Virus record (IMG/VR): IMGVR_UViG_3300033571_009404
Span: 124,001 to 188,000 of that record
Length of the DNA stretch: 64,000 nt
Strand: one strand, 5' to 3'
DNA from: a virus
A program made the position numbers and the translations under genes. Below, one piece after another: positions 1 through 8,443 of the stretch (its first letter is position 1; each line of letters starts with the position of its first letter). Below the pieces are notes generated by a model. That model was not told the DNA's origin. It searched no databases and worked only from the letters and a program-made list of their open reading frames with translations.

Positions 1-6
1 GTCAGC

Positions 7-549
7 ATGATGACTAAGCTCTCTAGTTATTCCGTGCAGTTCATGTCGCTGATTAACGATAGTGACTTGCGTCCTATTGACTTACCTGTCATTCGACCCG
101 ATAACATGACCGGGAAGGGTGCGGAGCTGATTCAAGCTGAAGTCATTGTTGCTAATGTCAATCACGAACGCAGTGTTTTAAAACATCACATCTGGACCGG
201 CTTGAACTGGCCTAATGTAGATAGTGATTTCCAATCGACTCAGCATCATCATTTAAAAGTCGATATCCCAGTACGTGCAATGGGAGATCGCCCTGTTACC
301 GTTAAACGCATTCGTGTGGAATCTGCACGTATTCGTGCTCGCTACGCAGGTCCTCCATTAACGCTGAATGATCGTGACATCATTCCAGTACCGGGGATTA
401 AAGAATATCTGGACTTACCTATTGCCGATAGTCAACGATTCAAAGATCGCAATGGGAACTTCTGGTTCTACTCTGTCCCGCAGAAGAGGAACTTGGCAGA
501 AGCAATTGCCAACAACGTTCTGAACGGTATTAACTGGATTCCGATGTGA
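7..549 (+). CDS. Hypothetical protein, possibly cut at its 5' end
   Basis: This 180-residue reading frame ends at a TGA just before a terminator hairpin. The two codons before the first ATG are open, so the true start may lie outside the window and no ribosome site can be judged. There are two ATG codons in a row at 7 and 10. No membrane segment or signal peptide is visible. The middle of the protein (about residues 95-115) is rich in arginine and valine, and the C-terminal third has aromatic residues typical of a folded structural domain. The next gene downstream looks like a virion protein, so a structural role is possible, but I do not recognise the family. Confidence 0.6.
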   Translation: MMTKLSSYSVQFMSLINDSDLRPIDLPVIRPDNMTGKGAELIQAEVIVANVNHERSVLKHHIWTGLNWPNVDSDFQSTQHHHLKVDIPVRAMGDRPVTVKRIRVESARIRARYAGPPLTLNDRDIIPVPGIKEYLDLPIADSQRFKDRNGNFWFYSVPQKRNLAEAIANNVLNGINWIPM

Positions 550-600
550 CGTAAATCACGTTCAATAGTGTGATTACGAGTTTGATCATCACTGTCTTAG

Positions 601-633
601 AGTAGGGAGTGAAGCTCAAATTTACTCCCTACT
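601..633 (+). terminator. Terminator hairpin after the first gene
   Basis: A 13-bp stem with one G-T pair (601-613 with 621-633) and a 7-base loop is followed by an AT-rich stretch containing short T runs. It lies between the stop at 549 and the start at 657. Confidence 0.6.
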
Positions 634-656
634 TATTTAACTTTTAGGATGTTTTC

Positions 657-1505
657 ATGGAGAATATTACTCGGACTATCGGCAGTGCTTATTTGCAGAC
701 AGTTCAATGGATCGGTGCACGTTTCGTCATGAAACAAAACTCCACTCTTAACGAGAAGTGGAACATCCAAAGCGGTATTGCACCCGGTACCAATGACATG
801 CCCCGCATCAAAGCCTACGGTATCGGAAACGGTGGACATGATCTGATCGTGGTCAATGGCATTGCCAAACCGCGACCGACTCAGTTCAAGACTCGCAATG
901 CTTCTCTGTACAAACACATGCCTTTCGTGCTGCGTTTACCAGAAGCAGATCTGACGGTGGATGAGCGTAGTAAATACGCCATGCGTCGAATCGAAGATCA
1001 CAACGGTACGAACTACGTGGCGTACTACTTAAAGCGTATTGACTTCACCAACGTCGTTCCGGTGATCAATTACCACCAAGTCGTTGAAGGTGGCGATGAA
1101 GTCGTCACTGCCTTTAACTACACCACGGACGACCTGAACCCGGTCGCACCAGCACTGTCTCCCACTGGCACGAACATCGTCTCGGGCGATTACCTGTCGG
1201 CCTCGGCTCCGGTGTCGATTGCACTGACCGCTGCTGATGTTGAAGAACTGATCAACGTAGCACAGATCATCTGGAACGATGCTGACTTAGCCATCGTCTC
1301 GGAAATGTGTCTGGTCTCTGGTGTGGATAAGACTGTGGCGTCTCCTTCAGTGGGTAACTCGACGATTAACTTCGTTGAGCTGATTGCTGCCCAAGTGTGC
1401 ACCATGATCAACGTGTTCTATCCGATGAACTTCAACAACCAAGGTGTGGATATCGCTCTGGACCTGGGTGCAACGGAACCTCTGTTCAGCTTAACCAGCA
1501 GCTAA
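657..1505 (+). CDS. Putative virion structural protein
   Basis: The 282-residue protein starts at an ATG preceded by TTAGGATG. It has no signal peptide or membrane segment. The sequence is rich in Asn, Thr, Val and Ala with scattered aromatics, as in phage structural proteins. The second half (about residues 170-282) holds a Pro/Ser/Thr-rich stretch and then an Ala/Val/Ile-rich helix-like segment. A hairpin precedes it and another follows it, so it may be a one-gene unit. I infer a virion role from composition and context only; the exact family is not recognised. Confidence 0.45.
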   Translation: MENITRTIGSAYLQTVQWIGARFVMKQNSTLNEKWNIQSGIAPGTNDMPRIKAYGIGNGGHDLIVVNGIAKPRPTQFKTRNASLYKHMPFVLRLPEADLTVDERSKYAMRRIEDHNGTNYVAYYLKRIDFTNVVPVINYHQVVEGGDEVVTAFNYTTDDLNPVAPALSPTGTNIVSGDYLSASAPVSIALTAADVEELINVAQIIWNDADLAIVSEMCLVSGVDKTVASPSVGNSTINFVELIAAQVCTMINVFYPMNFNNQGVDIALDLGATEPLFSLTSS

Positions 1506-1514
1506 CCTGTTTAG

Positions 1515-1544
1515 AACGGTTTTAAGGTACCTTAGAGCCGTTTT
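1515..1544 (+). terminator. Terminator-like nested hairpin
   Basis: Arms AACGG (1515-1519) and CCGTT (1538-1542) enclose a perfect 12-base palindrome (1523-1534). A short T run follows at 1541-1544. It sits 10 bases after the stop of the gene at 657-1505. Confidence 0.5.
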
Positions 1545-1565
1545 ATCCACGGGGACGGAGAATTT

Positions 1566-1600
1566 AGCGTCTATGGGATTTAAACGTCCTATAGACGCTC
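1566..1600 (+). promoter_or_regulatory. Hairpin in the leader of the RuvC-like gene
   Basis: An inverted repeat (about 9 bp plus a short inner extension, arms 1566-1579 and 1588-1600) ends directly before the ribosome site AAGGA at 1603-1607. It could hide or expose that site, or act as a processing point. No U run follows, so it is less likely a terminator. The role is inferred. Confidence 0.35.
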
Positions 1601-1613
1601 CTAAGGATTGTCC

Positions 1614-2216
1614 ATGTTAAGAATCCCAGAAGAAAGTTCTCCCATCTTACCCATGATAGGCATAGACCCCGGCTCAATGAAGCTAGGTCTAGCCGTCTTG
1701 TGGTTCGATGTGACTACTATGACCATCGTGAAAACGGAATCCCGCACAGTTCGTGTGGATAAGATGGTTAAAGACAACCCACTGGTAGAAACCATGGGTG
1801 AACTGTTTGCTCGTTTGTACAAGCTGCAGCACATGTTAACTGGATACTTCAATGCGATCCAGCCAGTGATGATTGCAACTGAAACACCGTACTACAATCC
1901 ACGTCGTCCATCTGCTTACGGTCCATTGGTGAAAGTCATCACCATGATCGAAGAAGCTGTAGTGAAATACAATCCTGAAATGGGATTGACGTACATTGCT
2001 CCGTCTACCGTTAAGGCACGGGTCAATGCTAATACCTTGGTACGTGACAAGGATAACGTGATCGAATGTGTTCGTAACCTCCCTGACTTGTTCTACGATG
2101 GTGAGATCCCATTTGATCAGCTCGATGACAACGGCGCTGATGGACTCGCTATTGTTTATGGAGCGTTCCATAACCTCGTGAGGGAAAAGTGTTTGATAAC
2201 GTCAAAAACTACTTAA
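1614..2216 (+). CDS. RuvC-like Holliday junction nuclease
   Basis: The 200-residue protein carries the RuvC-type first strand and loop: the GIDPG motif at residues 16-20, with Asp18 as the first catalytic acid. A second acid sits in ATETPYY (Glu about residue 90), and the last acids in the DDNGADGLA segment (about residues 171-176), which matches the C-terminal Asp pair of the RuvC/RNase H-fold family. Enzymes of this family cut branched DNA using Mg2+, so this one probably clears recombination junctions before packaging. I chose the ATG at 1614 because AAGGA lies six bases upstream; a TTG at 1608 is in frame but lies on that spacer. The 3' end overlaps the next gene by 28 bases. Confidence 0.8.
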   Translation: MLRIPEESSPILPMIGIDPGSMKLGLAVLWFDVTTMTIVKTESRTVRVDKMVKDNPLVETMGELFARLYKLQHMLTGYFNAIQPVMIATETPYYNPRRPSAYGPLVKVITMIEEAVVKYNPEMGLTYIAPSTVKARVNANTLVRDKDNVIECVRNLPDLFYDGEIPFDQLDDNGADGLAIVYGAFHNLVREKCLITSKTT

Positions 2217-2662
2217 TCGCAGCACTGGTTGCTGCAGTAGCATTAGCCGGTCTTGGTTTGTGGTACTTCCAAAAAGAATCCAAGAAGGATGCTGCTACAA
2301 TCGCCGTAGAGAAAGTACGCGGCGATACTGCTGAAGATGCTCAGCAAAAGGGAGAGCAGTCTTCGGAGGCTACTAACAAGTCTTCAGAGAAGTTAGCTGG
2401 GGATCAAGATAAAGTTGATGCAGATGCTACCAAGCAAAAGGACACGACTGAACAGAAACGCCGTGAGGCTGAAAGTCAGTACACACCTCCCAAGCAGACT
2501 GCACCGATTGATGGTACTGGGATGACCTTGAGTAATAAGAATCCTGACCAACCATTGATTGACCAAAAAAGCCAAATCGCTATGGATCAACTCTGGGGAC
2601 AGTATTGCCAGAATTATCCCACTAATGACACCTGTGTCAAATTGAAAGGACAACAGAAATGA
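2189..2662 (+). CDS. Candidate i-spanin (Rz-like inner-membrane protein)
   Basis: The 157-residue protein begins at GTG with GAGGGA just upstream, inside the end of the RuvC-like gene. It has an N-terminal membrane anchor (about residues 8-27), then a long Lys/Glu/Gln/Ala-rich segment (about 30-105) likely to form a coiled coil. The tail contains two cysteines near its end. This N-in, C-out plan is typical of Rz-type i-spanins, which join an outer-membrane lipoprotein to fuse the two membranes at lysis. The next gene, overlapping by 4 bases, is a lipoprotein, as expected for the partner. Assignment rests on architecture and pairing, not on sequence identity. Confidence 0.65.
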   Translation: MFDNVKNYLIAALVAAVALAGLGLWYFQKESKKDAATIAVEKVRGDTAEDAQQKGEQSSEATNKSSEKLAGDQDKVDADATKQKDTTEQKRREAESQYTPPKQTAPIDGTGMTLSNKNPDQPLIDQKSQIAMDQLWGQYCQNYPTNDTCVKLKGQQK

Positions 2663-2997
2663 AGTCCAACCTTAAACTCGCATTTCTGTTTACCTTTCTG
2701 TTCCTGTTAGCTGGTTGTTTGCAGGGATGCGGTACCCAGATTGTGACGGTGACGAAGTATCAGTTCGTTCCTGTACCTAAAGCCTATACTCTACCCTGCG
2801 TGGATGTAGCACCTCCTGATCCATTCGAATTCTTGACGTTGCCAACTCATCGTCGTATTGACTTGTTATCTGATCGCAGTTTCAATCAGAGTGTTGTGAT
2901 TGTGAAATGCAACAACAAGTTAAAGACCATCTCTGACTGGAGTGATGAACAGGAAACGATTTACAAGAACAAGTCAAGTCAGGAGCCCAGTAAATGA
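2659..2997 (+). CDS. Candidate o-spanin (Rz1-like lipoprotein)
   Basis: The 112-residue protein has a lysine-containing N-terminus, a hydrophobic core and the lipobox LAGC with Cys20 as the lipidation site. The mature part contains a proline-rich stretch (VPVPKAYTLP and APPDP, about residues 38-57), a known trait of Rz1 proteins. It overlaps the upstream i-spanin candidate by ATGA and the next gene by ATGA as well, so the three are probably translated together. It would sit in the inner leaflet of the outer membrane and contact the periplasmic coiled coil of its partner. It is longer than the classic Rz1 of lambda. Confidence 0.65.
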   Translation: MKSNLKLAFLFTFLFLLAGCLQGCGTQIVTVTKYQFVPVPKAYTLPCVDVAPPDPFEFLTLPTHRRIDLLSDRSFNQSVVIVKCNNKLKTISDWSDEQETIYKNKSSQEPSK

Positions 2998-3470
2998 CCA
3001 CCGCCACTGAAGTTCTCCACAAGTTACCAGATGGCGCTGAACTTGGTCCACTGGAGGCAAAAGATGAAGTTCTGTCTGAACTCATCGAGGCATATAACGA
3101 CCGTGTAGAGATCCGGCGTAACTCCTGCAATGTCACGTTGAAGAAGTTAACCCCGGAATCTACTGGTGCTGACTTGAAGACGGAAATCACCAAGCTCCCG
3201 ATTGAAGATCAGTTAGAACTGCTGCAAGCTTATAAAGAAGGTAAGAAGGATAAGACCTCTGAAGAAGAAGCAGCAAAGGAAGAACGACAGCACAAATGGA
3301 AGATCATTGACAAGTTGACCGATCTGGGCATCACTGTCATCTTTCTGATTGTGGTGACTTATTGTTATCATGGTATCACCACTGGTAACTGGAACAATGA
3401 AATCATTTCCAAACTGATTGATGTCAGCGTTGACTTGATCAAGTACTTCTCAGGAACTAACAACTCATGA
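2994..3470 (+). CDS. Single-pass membrane protein, possible lysis-cassette member
   Basis: The 158-residue protein has a charged, helical N-terminal region (about residues 1-100) and one strong membrane segment (about 110-127, ITVIFLIVVTYCYHG) followed by a short C-terminal helix. It overlaps the o-spanin candidate and the next gene by ATGA on both sides. Position directly after a spanin-like pair makes a role in lysis or its timing possible, but a single central membrane helix is also seen in many unrelated phage proteins. No family is recognised. Confidence 0.5.
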   Translation: MTTATEVLHKLPDGAELGPLEAKDEVLSELIEAYNDRVEIRRNSCNVTLKKLTPESTGADLKTEITKLPIEDQLELLQAYKEGKKDKTSEEEAAKEERQHKWKIIDKLTDLGITVIFLIVVTYCYHGITTGNWNNEIISKLIDVSVDLIKYFSGTNNS

Positions 3471-5278
3471 AACCCTCTCTGATCCGAAATGCTTTCGGTA
3501 AACGGCCAGTGAAGTTCTTACTGCCCACTCCGGAAACAAAATTCACGGTCTCTTTGGAAGAGATCGCCACTGGCGTAGCCGCACCTGAAGTAGAACACGT
3601 GATCTATGGCCGTCTGCTTGATCTGGGTCAGTTAGCTCGCGCTTCTCACATGGAAAAGCAAGAGCAATGGGAAGTCAAAGTCCCAAAGACCAATGACAAT
3701 GCCACACGCGGTACCATTCGTGTTCGCAAGACCATGATCGAAGGCAGTCCGGATGAATACACCCTCTGCGGTAAAACTCCCGCAGGCGATGCATCCAATC
3801 CACTGGAGCGTAAGGAAGTTCCTATTCCCTGCACTCAAGACATGTTCGATGTCATCAAATCCATGGCGTCAGCCGGGATGCGTAAGGATCGTTACTTCTT
3901 CCCGGCTACTGCCACGGGCGAAGTCATTCCTCACGATGCTGCTAATCTCGGTGATCCCATTCCTGAAGACCAAGCAACAGATGCAGCGCATGCTGAAGGC
4001 GACAAGTGGGTCATGCCTTTGAAAGATGCTGTTACTGAGCACAAAGATCTGGTCAATGCACTGGAGTCTCCCGATAAGTCTGACGATCAGAAAGAGATCG
4101 CAGAACAAGGCGGTGAACTCAAGCGCATGGAAGCTGCTGAAGCCGAACAAGAGAATGTGGCAACTGAAGGCGATACAGTTGACATGATCAATGCATCTTC
4201 TCACTGGTTGCCTGAACTCGACTTCACCAAACAACCTGGCGTCTTCAAGAAGCAAGAAGTGGTGGTGGAAGCCATCATCTGGACGGGTAAGAATCTGGCT
4301 CAAGTCCAAGCTTTCTTGTCGGGTAATGCCAAAGCTGGTGAAGAAATTGTCATCAGTGAAGATGACGGCAATGCTGATACCGATGGTGAACTGCTGATCG
4401 ATACACTGGAAGATGGTGAAGGTAAGCAAGTGCAGCACATTGCTTCTCCTGGCGATTACATCATCAAGGGCGTCAAGGGTGAGTTCTATCCGTGCAAGCC
4501 TGACATCTTTGCTGAGACGTACGCACAGACCAATCTGGTGACACTGGAAGAATTGCCTCCTGAAGGTGTGGAAGCAGAACCCACTGGTGAACCCAGTGAA
4601 GCACCCGCACAAGCGGCACAAGAACTCTCTACCAATGCATCGCCTCTGCAAAGCCCGCAAGCTGAGCCTGAAGGTCTGGTATGGGAAGTTGACTTGTTCC
4701 TGAAGGAAGACGGTTCGTACTACGACTGGGTGAAGATTGATCTGGAAGTCGGTAAGGGTAATGAGAACATGCCACTACCCCCGCTGCCTCTGAATCTGTC
4801 TGACATCATCGCAGCTCCGTATGGTCAGCGCACTGAAGCCGAGGAAGCGACTGTTTCCAATCTGTACTCCACGATCTTCGTAACCCGTAATCCTGGCGCT
4901 ACACCTCTGTCGACTCAACCGACTCCGGCATTCGATCAGTCCAAGGTTGCAGAAGATGGCACTCCTGCTGAAGGTACTCCTGCTGACAGCAATGGTACTG
5001 GTGCCGCACCGGAAGGTGTCAATGATGTTGAAGTAGATCCGGCTGCTAAGGAAACTACTGAGGAACCCACCGCTGGTGAACCTCCTGCTGAAGAGAATGC
5101 ACCTGATGCAGAAGAACCACCTGTTGGTGAACCTCCGGAAGAAGCTACTCCTCCGGCGGAAGATGAAGCACAACCTGAGACTCAACCTGAAGAAGTTACT
5201 GAACCTACCGCTGAAGCTCCTAAGGGACGTCAGCAACAGTTCACTGACGATCTGAAGCAAGCTCTCGGTCAAGACTAA
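3467..5278 (+). CDS. Acidic multidomain protein with a phage 'KGVKGEFYPCKPDIF' module
   Basis: The 603-residue protein looks like a composite. Residues 1-145 form an alpha/beta domain with basic strands (GTIRVRKT) that could be CYTH-like, although the ExExK signature is absent. Residues about 265-353 match a small module common in phage proteins of unknown function, from VEAIIWTG to KGVKGEFYPCKPDIF. A short aromatic domain follows at about 405-485. The linkers and the last 110 residues are dominated by Glu, Pro, Ala and Thr and are probably disordered. It overlaps the upstream membrane-protein gene by 4 bases and ends at a strong bidirectional terminator. No enzymatic function can be assigned. 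Confidence 0.55.
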   Translation: MKPSLIRNAFGKRPVKFLLPTPETKFTVSLEEIATGVAAPEVEHVIYGRLLDLGQLARASHMEKQEQWEVKVPKTNDNATRGTIRVRKTMIEGSPDEYTLCGKTPAGDASNPLERKEVPIPCTQDMFDVIKSMASAGMRKDRYFFPATATGEVIPHDAANLGDPIPEDQATDAAHAEGDKWVMPLKDAVTEHKDLVNALESPDKSDDQKEIAEQGGELKRMEAAEAEQENVATEGDTVDMINASSHWLPELDFTKQPGVFKKQEVVVEAIIWTGKNLAQVQAFLSGNAKAGEEIVISEDDGNADTDGELLIDTLEDGEGKQVQHIASPGDYIIKGVKGEFYPCKPDIFAETYAQTNLVTLEELPPEGVEAEPTGEPSEAPAQAAQELSTNASPLQSPQAEPEGLVWEVDLFLKEDGSYYDWVKIDLEVGKGNENMPLPPLPLNLSDIIAAPYGQRTEAEEATVSNLYSTIFVTRNPGATPLSTQPTPAFDQSKVAEDGTPAEGTPADSNGTGAAPEGVNDVEVDPAAKETTEEPTAGEPPAEENAPDAEEPPVGEPPEEATPPAEDEAQPETQPEEVTEPTAEAPKGRQQQFTDDLKQALGQD

Positions 5279-5291
5279 CTGAAAAGTTAAG

Positions 5292-5330
5292 GTCATAAAG
5301 CCCCACTGCCTAGGCAGTGGGGTCTATGAC
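5292..5330. terminator. Bidirectional terminator, GTCATA/TATGAC class
   Basis: A perfect 22-base palindrome (5301-5322) sits inside outer arms GTCATA (5292-5297) and TATGAC (5325-5330). It lies between convergent genes ending at 5278 (+) and 5332 (-). The same 39-base sequence occurs in inverse orientation at 18758-18796. Confidence 0.85.
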
Positions 5331-5331
5331 G

Positions 5332-5967
5332 TCAGCCGCCGTGTCCGTGCAACATCTCTCTCACAATCGATACCGTAGTAGCTACCTTGGGAATCGTCGA
5401 AAGTGCAAAACGATATTTACCAATGATGGCAGCTTTACGTAACTGCATGTACCGATATTTGGCGATGACTTGCCGGATACGATCTTCTACTAACTCATCT
5501 GACAATGCGTTAGCATCCTCGGCAGTTGCATTCGGCTTTTGTTCACATGCCAGCATCAGTCGGAAGGGAAGAACTTTACCCTGCTGCGCCTGAACTGCTT
5601 GCTGATAGGTGAATTCGAATACTTCTTGATCGAATGGATTGAAGATCTTATTGGTTTCATTCAGACGATCTACTTCTTCCTGATGCAGCCGTGCGTATTT
5701 CAGATGCAATGCACTAGCAATCATCTCAGGTGTGATCGATTCCAGCTTAGGGCCAGAAGTCCAACCACGACCATCGAAATAGATATCACCCAAACTAGCA
5801 CGTTCCAAGGGAGGTGCAAAGGTCGAGTAATACTTAGGTAACTCCGCCAGTCGAGACTGAGTGATGGATTCAGTATAAATACCGATTCCCTCTTTCTCAT
5901 TCAGGATCCTGTAGAGATGCAGAGTTACCATGTTGCTGTCTGATACTTCTGCTAATTGTGCTGACAT
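5332..5967 (-). CDS. Hypothetical protein at the end of the fibre operon
   Basis: The 211-residue protein starts at an ATG with AAGGAAAACC upstream, 18 bases after the stop of the last fibre gene. The N-terminal 90 residues look like alpha/beta structure with aromatics; the rest is helical and rich in Gln, Glu and Arg. It has no signal peptide. Its place as the last gene of a fibre cluster is where fibre chaperones and attachment proteins often sit, so a role in fibre assembly is possible, but there is no motif to prove it. Confidence 0.5.
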   Translation of the reverse strand: MSAQLAEVSDSNMVTLHLYRILNEKEGIGIYTESITQSRLAELPKYYSTFAPPLERASLGDIYFDGRGWTSGPKLESITPEMIASALHLKYARLHQEEVDRLNETNKIFNPFDQEVFEFTYQQAVQAQQGKVLPFRLMLACEQKPNATAEDANALSDELVEDRIRQVIAKYRYMQLRKAAIIGKYRFALSTIPKVATTVSIVREMLHGHGG

Positions 5968-5985
5968 GGTTTTCCTTAATGAAGA

Positions 5986-7245
5986 TTACGCGCCCTTAGG
6001 AACCCATGCATATGTCAAGAAACGCCCAGGTGGACATGTTTCAGAATTATATCCACCGTCACCGAAGTCATAGGACTGCCACATGTTAGAGTAGATCGTA
6101 ATCGATCCACCCGCTGGCACCTTATAAAGACCCTGAATGGACTTGTTATCAGAATCCGAACTTTGGGTGTTATATGCCAAACTGATCAAAGATCCATTGA
6201 CATACGCTTCTTGACAGACGCCTTGATTACCTTGACCTGCCATGGTGTTAGAAACCACCACAGCTTTACTGTAGGGGTTAGTCCAACTCCACGATGAACG
6301 AGGTGTAGGGTTATCAGGGACCGTTGGATCTGGTCTACCTGGTGTTCCGCTGAACAAGTAAACCCACTGTCCATCTGAACCAGCAGATAAACGCTTAATA
6401 GCGTCTGCTAACTTCGCTTGGAATTCAGCAGTCGTGTAAGCATTGATCTGGCCAGGTGTAACTCCGTGTGGGTTGCTCTTGTTGCTATCGTGCGCGAGCA
6501 TGGTGCTGATGATGCTATTACCCCGATTGGTGAACTCGGTGTAAAGCGCTGACAGAATGGCGTCTGTTTCCTGTTTGGTGTAGACGTTAATCTGACCTGC
6601 ATACAGTTGGTGAGGATTGTTAAAATCGGAAACGTGTTGTTGGAGTAAGAGCTTCAACGCGGCGTTATGATCTAACTGAGACTGATACTCTCGATCCAAG
6701 TCGGCACGGATCTTGTCGTAAGTTGCTTGACGACCCTGAGCCATACCCGCCATCACCCCGTCAAGCTGACGAGTGATGTATTCCCAACCGTACGTGTCAT
6801 CAGTATCATGCTGGTGAGGTCCAGGGTTCAAGAACCAAGGACGTGCAACTAAATCTTCGTACTTCACTGGACGGTCATCTAAGTCCATCGCATCTAAAGC
6901 TGCGAAGATGTTCTTGCGGTTGTTACTGTAACCACCACCTAAGGCTTGGTAGTCTAAGATGATGTTGTTCGACACTGTCGTGTTGTAGATCACAATGGAT
7001 GCACAGATCTCCTTACCATACTCCCGCGTAGGAATGGGATAGAGATCTGCTGGGGAGTAATCTACTCCCTTCTGGAGAACGTATCCAGTTGCAGCATCAG
7101 TGATCTTCAACGACTCTGTGAAGAAAGCCCCAAAGTCAGGCACAGCGGTCCGTACTTGACGATTGACCAATGTCTGTGCCTCGCCTACGATCTTATTACT
7201 GGAGGCTTTACCAGTACGATCGAGTGGTTTTCTGAAGTCAGCCAT
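5986..7245 (-). CDS. Tail fibre/baseplate appendage protein, paralogue 4 of 4
   Basis: The 419-residue protein shares its plan with the next three genes upstream. It has an N-terminal module (about residues 1-115) with D.TG near the start, FFTESLKI and a GVDYSP motif. Two copies of the NPHxxTxxQINxYT repeat follow (about 208-230 and 258-278). The C-terminal beta domain (about 295-419) contains YVNGSLI and VPAGGSITIY. NPH-type repeats are widespread in tail fibres of tailed phages. The N-terminal module probably attaches to the baseplate, while the variable C-terminal domain may contact the cell surface. The ribosome site is AACGAGG, identical to that of the neighbouring paralogue. Confidence 0.75.
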   Translation of the reverse strand: MADFRKPLDRTGKASSNKIVGEAQTLVNRQVRTAVPDFGAFFTESLKITDAATGYVLQKGVDYSPADLYPIPTREYGKEICASIVIYNTTVSNNIILDYQALGGGYSNNRKNIFAALDAMDLDDRPVKYEDLVARPWFLNPGPHQHDTDDTYGWEYITRQLDGVMAGMAQGRQATYDKIRADLDREYQSQLDHNAALKLLLQQHVSDFNNPHQLYAGQINVYTKQETDAILSALYTEFTNRGNSIISTMLAHDSNKSNPHGVTPGQINAYTTAEFQAKLADAIKRLSAGSDGQWVYLFSGTPGRPDPTVPDNPTPRSSWSWTNPYSKAVVVSNTMAGQGNQGVCQEAYVNGSLISLAYNTQSSDSDNKSIQGLYKVPAGGSITIYSNMWQSYDFGDGGYNSETCPPGRFLTYAWVPKGA

Positions 7246-7256
7246 GAAGATCCTCG

Positions 7257-8432
7257 TTAAGCTGTCGGTACAAACCGCAGGCCATAGATGGTACCAGAAC
7301 CACCAGATGGAGTACCGGTATAGATCGTAATCGTTCCACGACCAGGGACCATGATGTAAGTCTGTACGGATTTAATCCAGTTGGTGTGTTGATTCGTGGC
7401 GTCGGCGATCAAAACGCCATTCACATACATCTGGTTACCCACACGACCAGCACCATTGGAGTTGGTAAACGAGTAGAAAACGGCTTGGTTAAAGTCATTG
7501 TAATGCGACCAACCACCAGTATAGGAATTGACTAACAGCTGCCAATACCCATTCTCACCAGTCGGAGTTTGACTAACAAGCTGTTGCAAGCGTGCGTCCA
7601 GTTGTTCTTTGGTCCACATCTGCAACATCGCAGCGGTAATTCCGTGAGGGTTATCTCTGCGTGCAACGTGAGCTGCTAGATTGGCCTCAATTACTAATGC
7701 ACGGTTATTGAACTCGTTGTACAACTGGTCACGGAATTGGTTCAATTCTGTCTTGGTGTAGACATTTAACTGATCCGGAGTAACCGAGTGAGGATTCTGG
7801 TCGTTATCAATGTGGTTGGTCAGTCGACTTTCGGTGCCGTTTTGCTGAGCACCTAAGACACTGAACATGGCATCGATATACGCGTACAGATCGACTTGGG
7901 CTTCAGGGAAACCGTTAATCAAGATCTGACGAATCCGTGCAATGGCATGCTCCTGATATTCGAAACCAATACGGTTGTCATTACGAGCCATATAGTGAGT
8001 TGGAGGATACTGCGATGCTTTAACTGGTGTTAAGAGAGGTCCCCATTTCCAGTCATGCTGACCAGCAGCTGCGATGTTTTGCATTTGGGTGACGACTTGA
8101 GATTCAGGCACTTCGTAGAAGTCACCTAATACTTGGTACGTCAACATCACGTCTTTGGTCACAGCAGGGTTCTTGATCACTACGATGTTGCAGATTTCCT
8201 TGTTATACAAACCAGAGGGAAGTTCTGCCACATCAGACGGATAATAATCAACACCCTTCACCAGCTCACGGTTGTTATTACCCAGATCGATTAACTTCAT
8301 CGACTCAGTAAAGAAAGAACCGAAGTTCGGCGCGAACAGGCGCATCGGACCATCAGCTAACACATGTGATTCATTGCGAATCAGATTAGTTGGATTCACC
8401 CCTGTGGTGTCCAACGCGTACGTATAACTCAT
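7257..8432 (-). CDS. Tail fibre/baseplate appendage protein, paralogue 3 of 4
   Basis: The 391-residue protein has the shared N-terminal module (DTTGVNPTN, FFTESMKLI, GVDYYPSD) and two NPH repeats (about residues 213-230 and 263-280). Its C-terminal domain has YVNGVLI and VPGRGTITIYTG. ACGAGG stands six bases before the ATG. Only 11 bases separate it from the next gene, so the three smaller paralogues form one transcript unit. Middle and end domains differ more from its paralogues than the N-terminal module does, as expected if the baseplate anchor is kept and the receptor-facing part varies. Confidence 0.75.
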   Translation of the reverse strand: MSYTYALDTTGVNPTNLIRNESHVLADGPMRLFAPNFGSFFTESMKLIDLGNNNRELVKGVDYYPSDVAELPSGLYNKEICNIVVIKNPAVTKDVMLTYQVLGDFYEVPESQVVTQMQNIAAAGQHDWKWGPLLTPVKASQYPPTHYMARNDNRIGFEYQEHAIARIRQILINGFPEAQVDLYAYIDAMFSVLGAQQNGTESRLTNHIDNDQNPHSVTPDQLNVYTKTELNQFRDQLYNEFNNRALVIEANLAAHVARRDNPHGITAAMLQMWTKEQLDARLQQLVSQTPTGENGYWQLLVNSYTGGWSHYNDFNQAVFYSFTNSNGAGRVGNQMYVNGVLIADATNQHTNWIKSVQTYIMVPGRGTITIYTGTPSGGSGTIYGLRFVPTA

Positions 8433-8443
8433 TGGCTACCTCG

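Noticed and set aside
3869-4660. 263-codon minus-strand ORF inside the acidic multidomain gene
   Set aside because: Cys/Phe/Ile-rich antisense translation typical of a shadow frame opposite Glu/Lys/Ala codons; no start signal.
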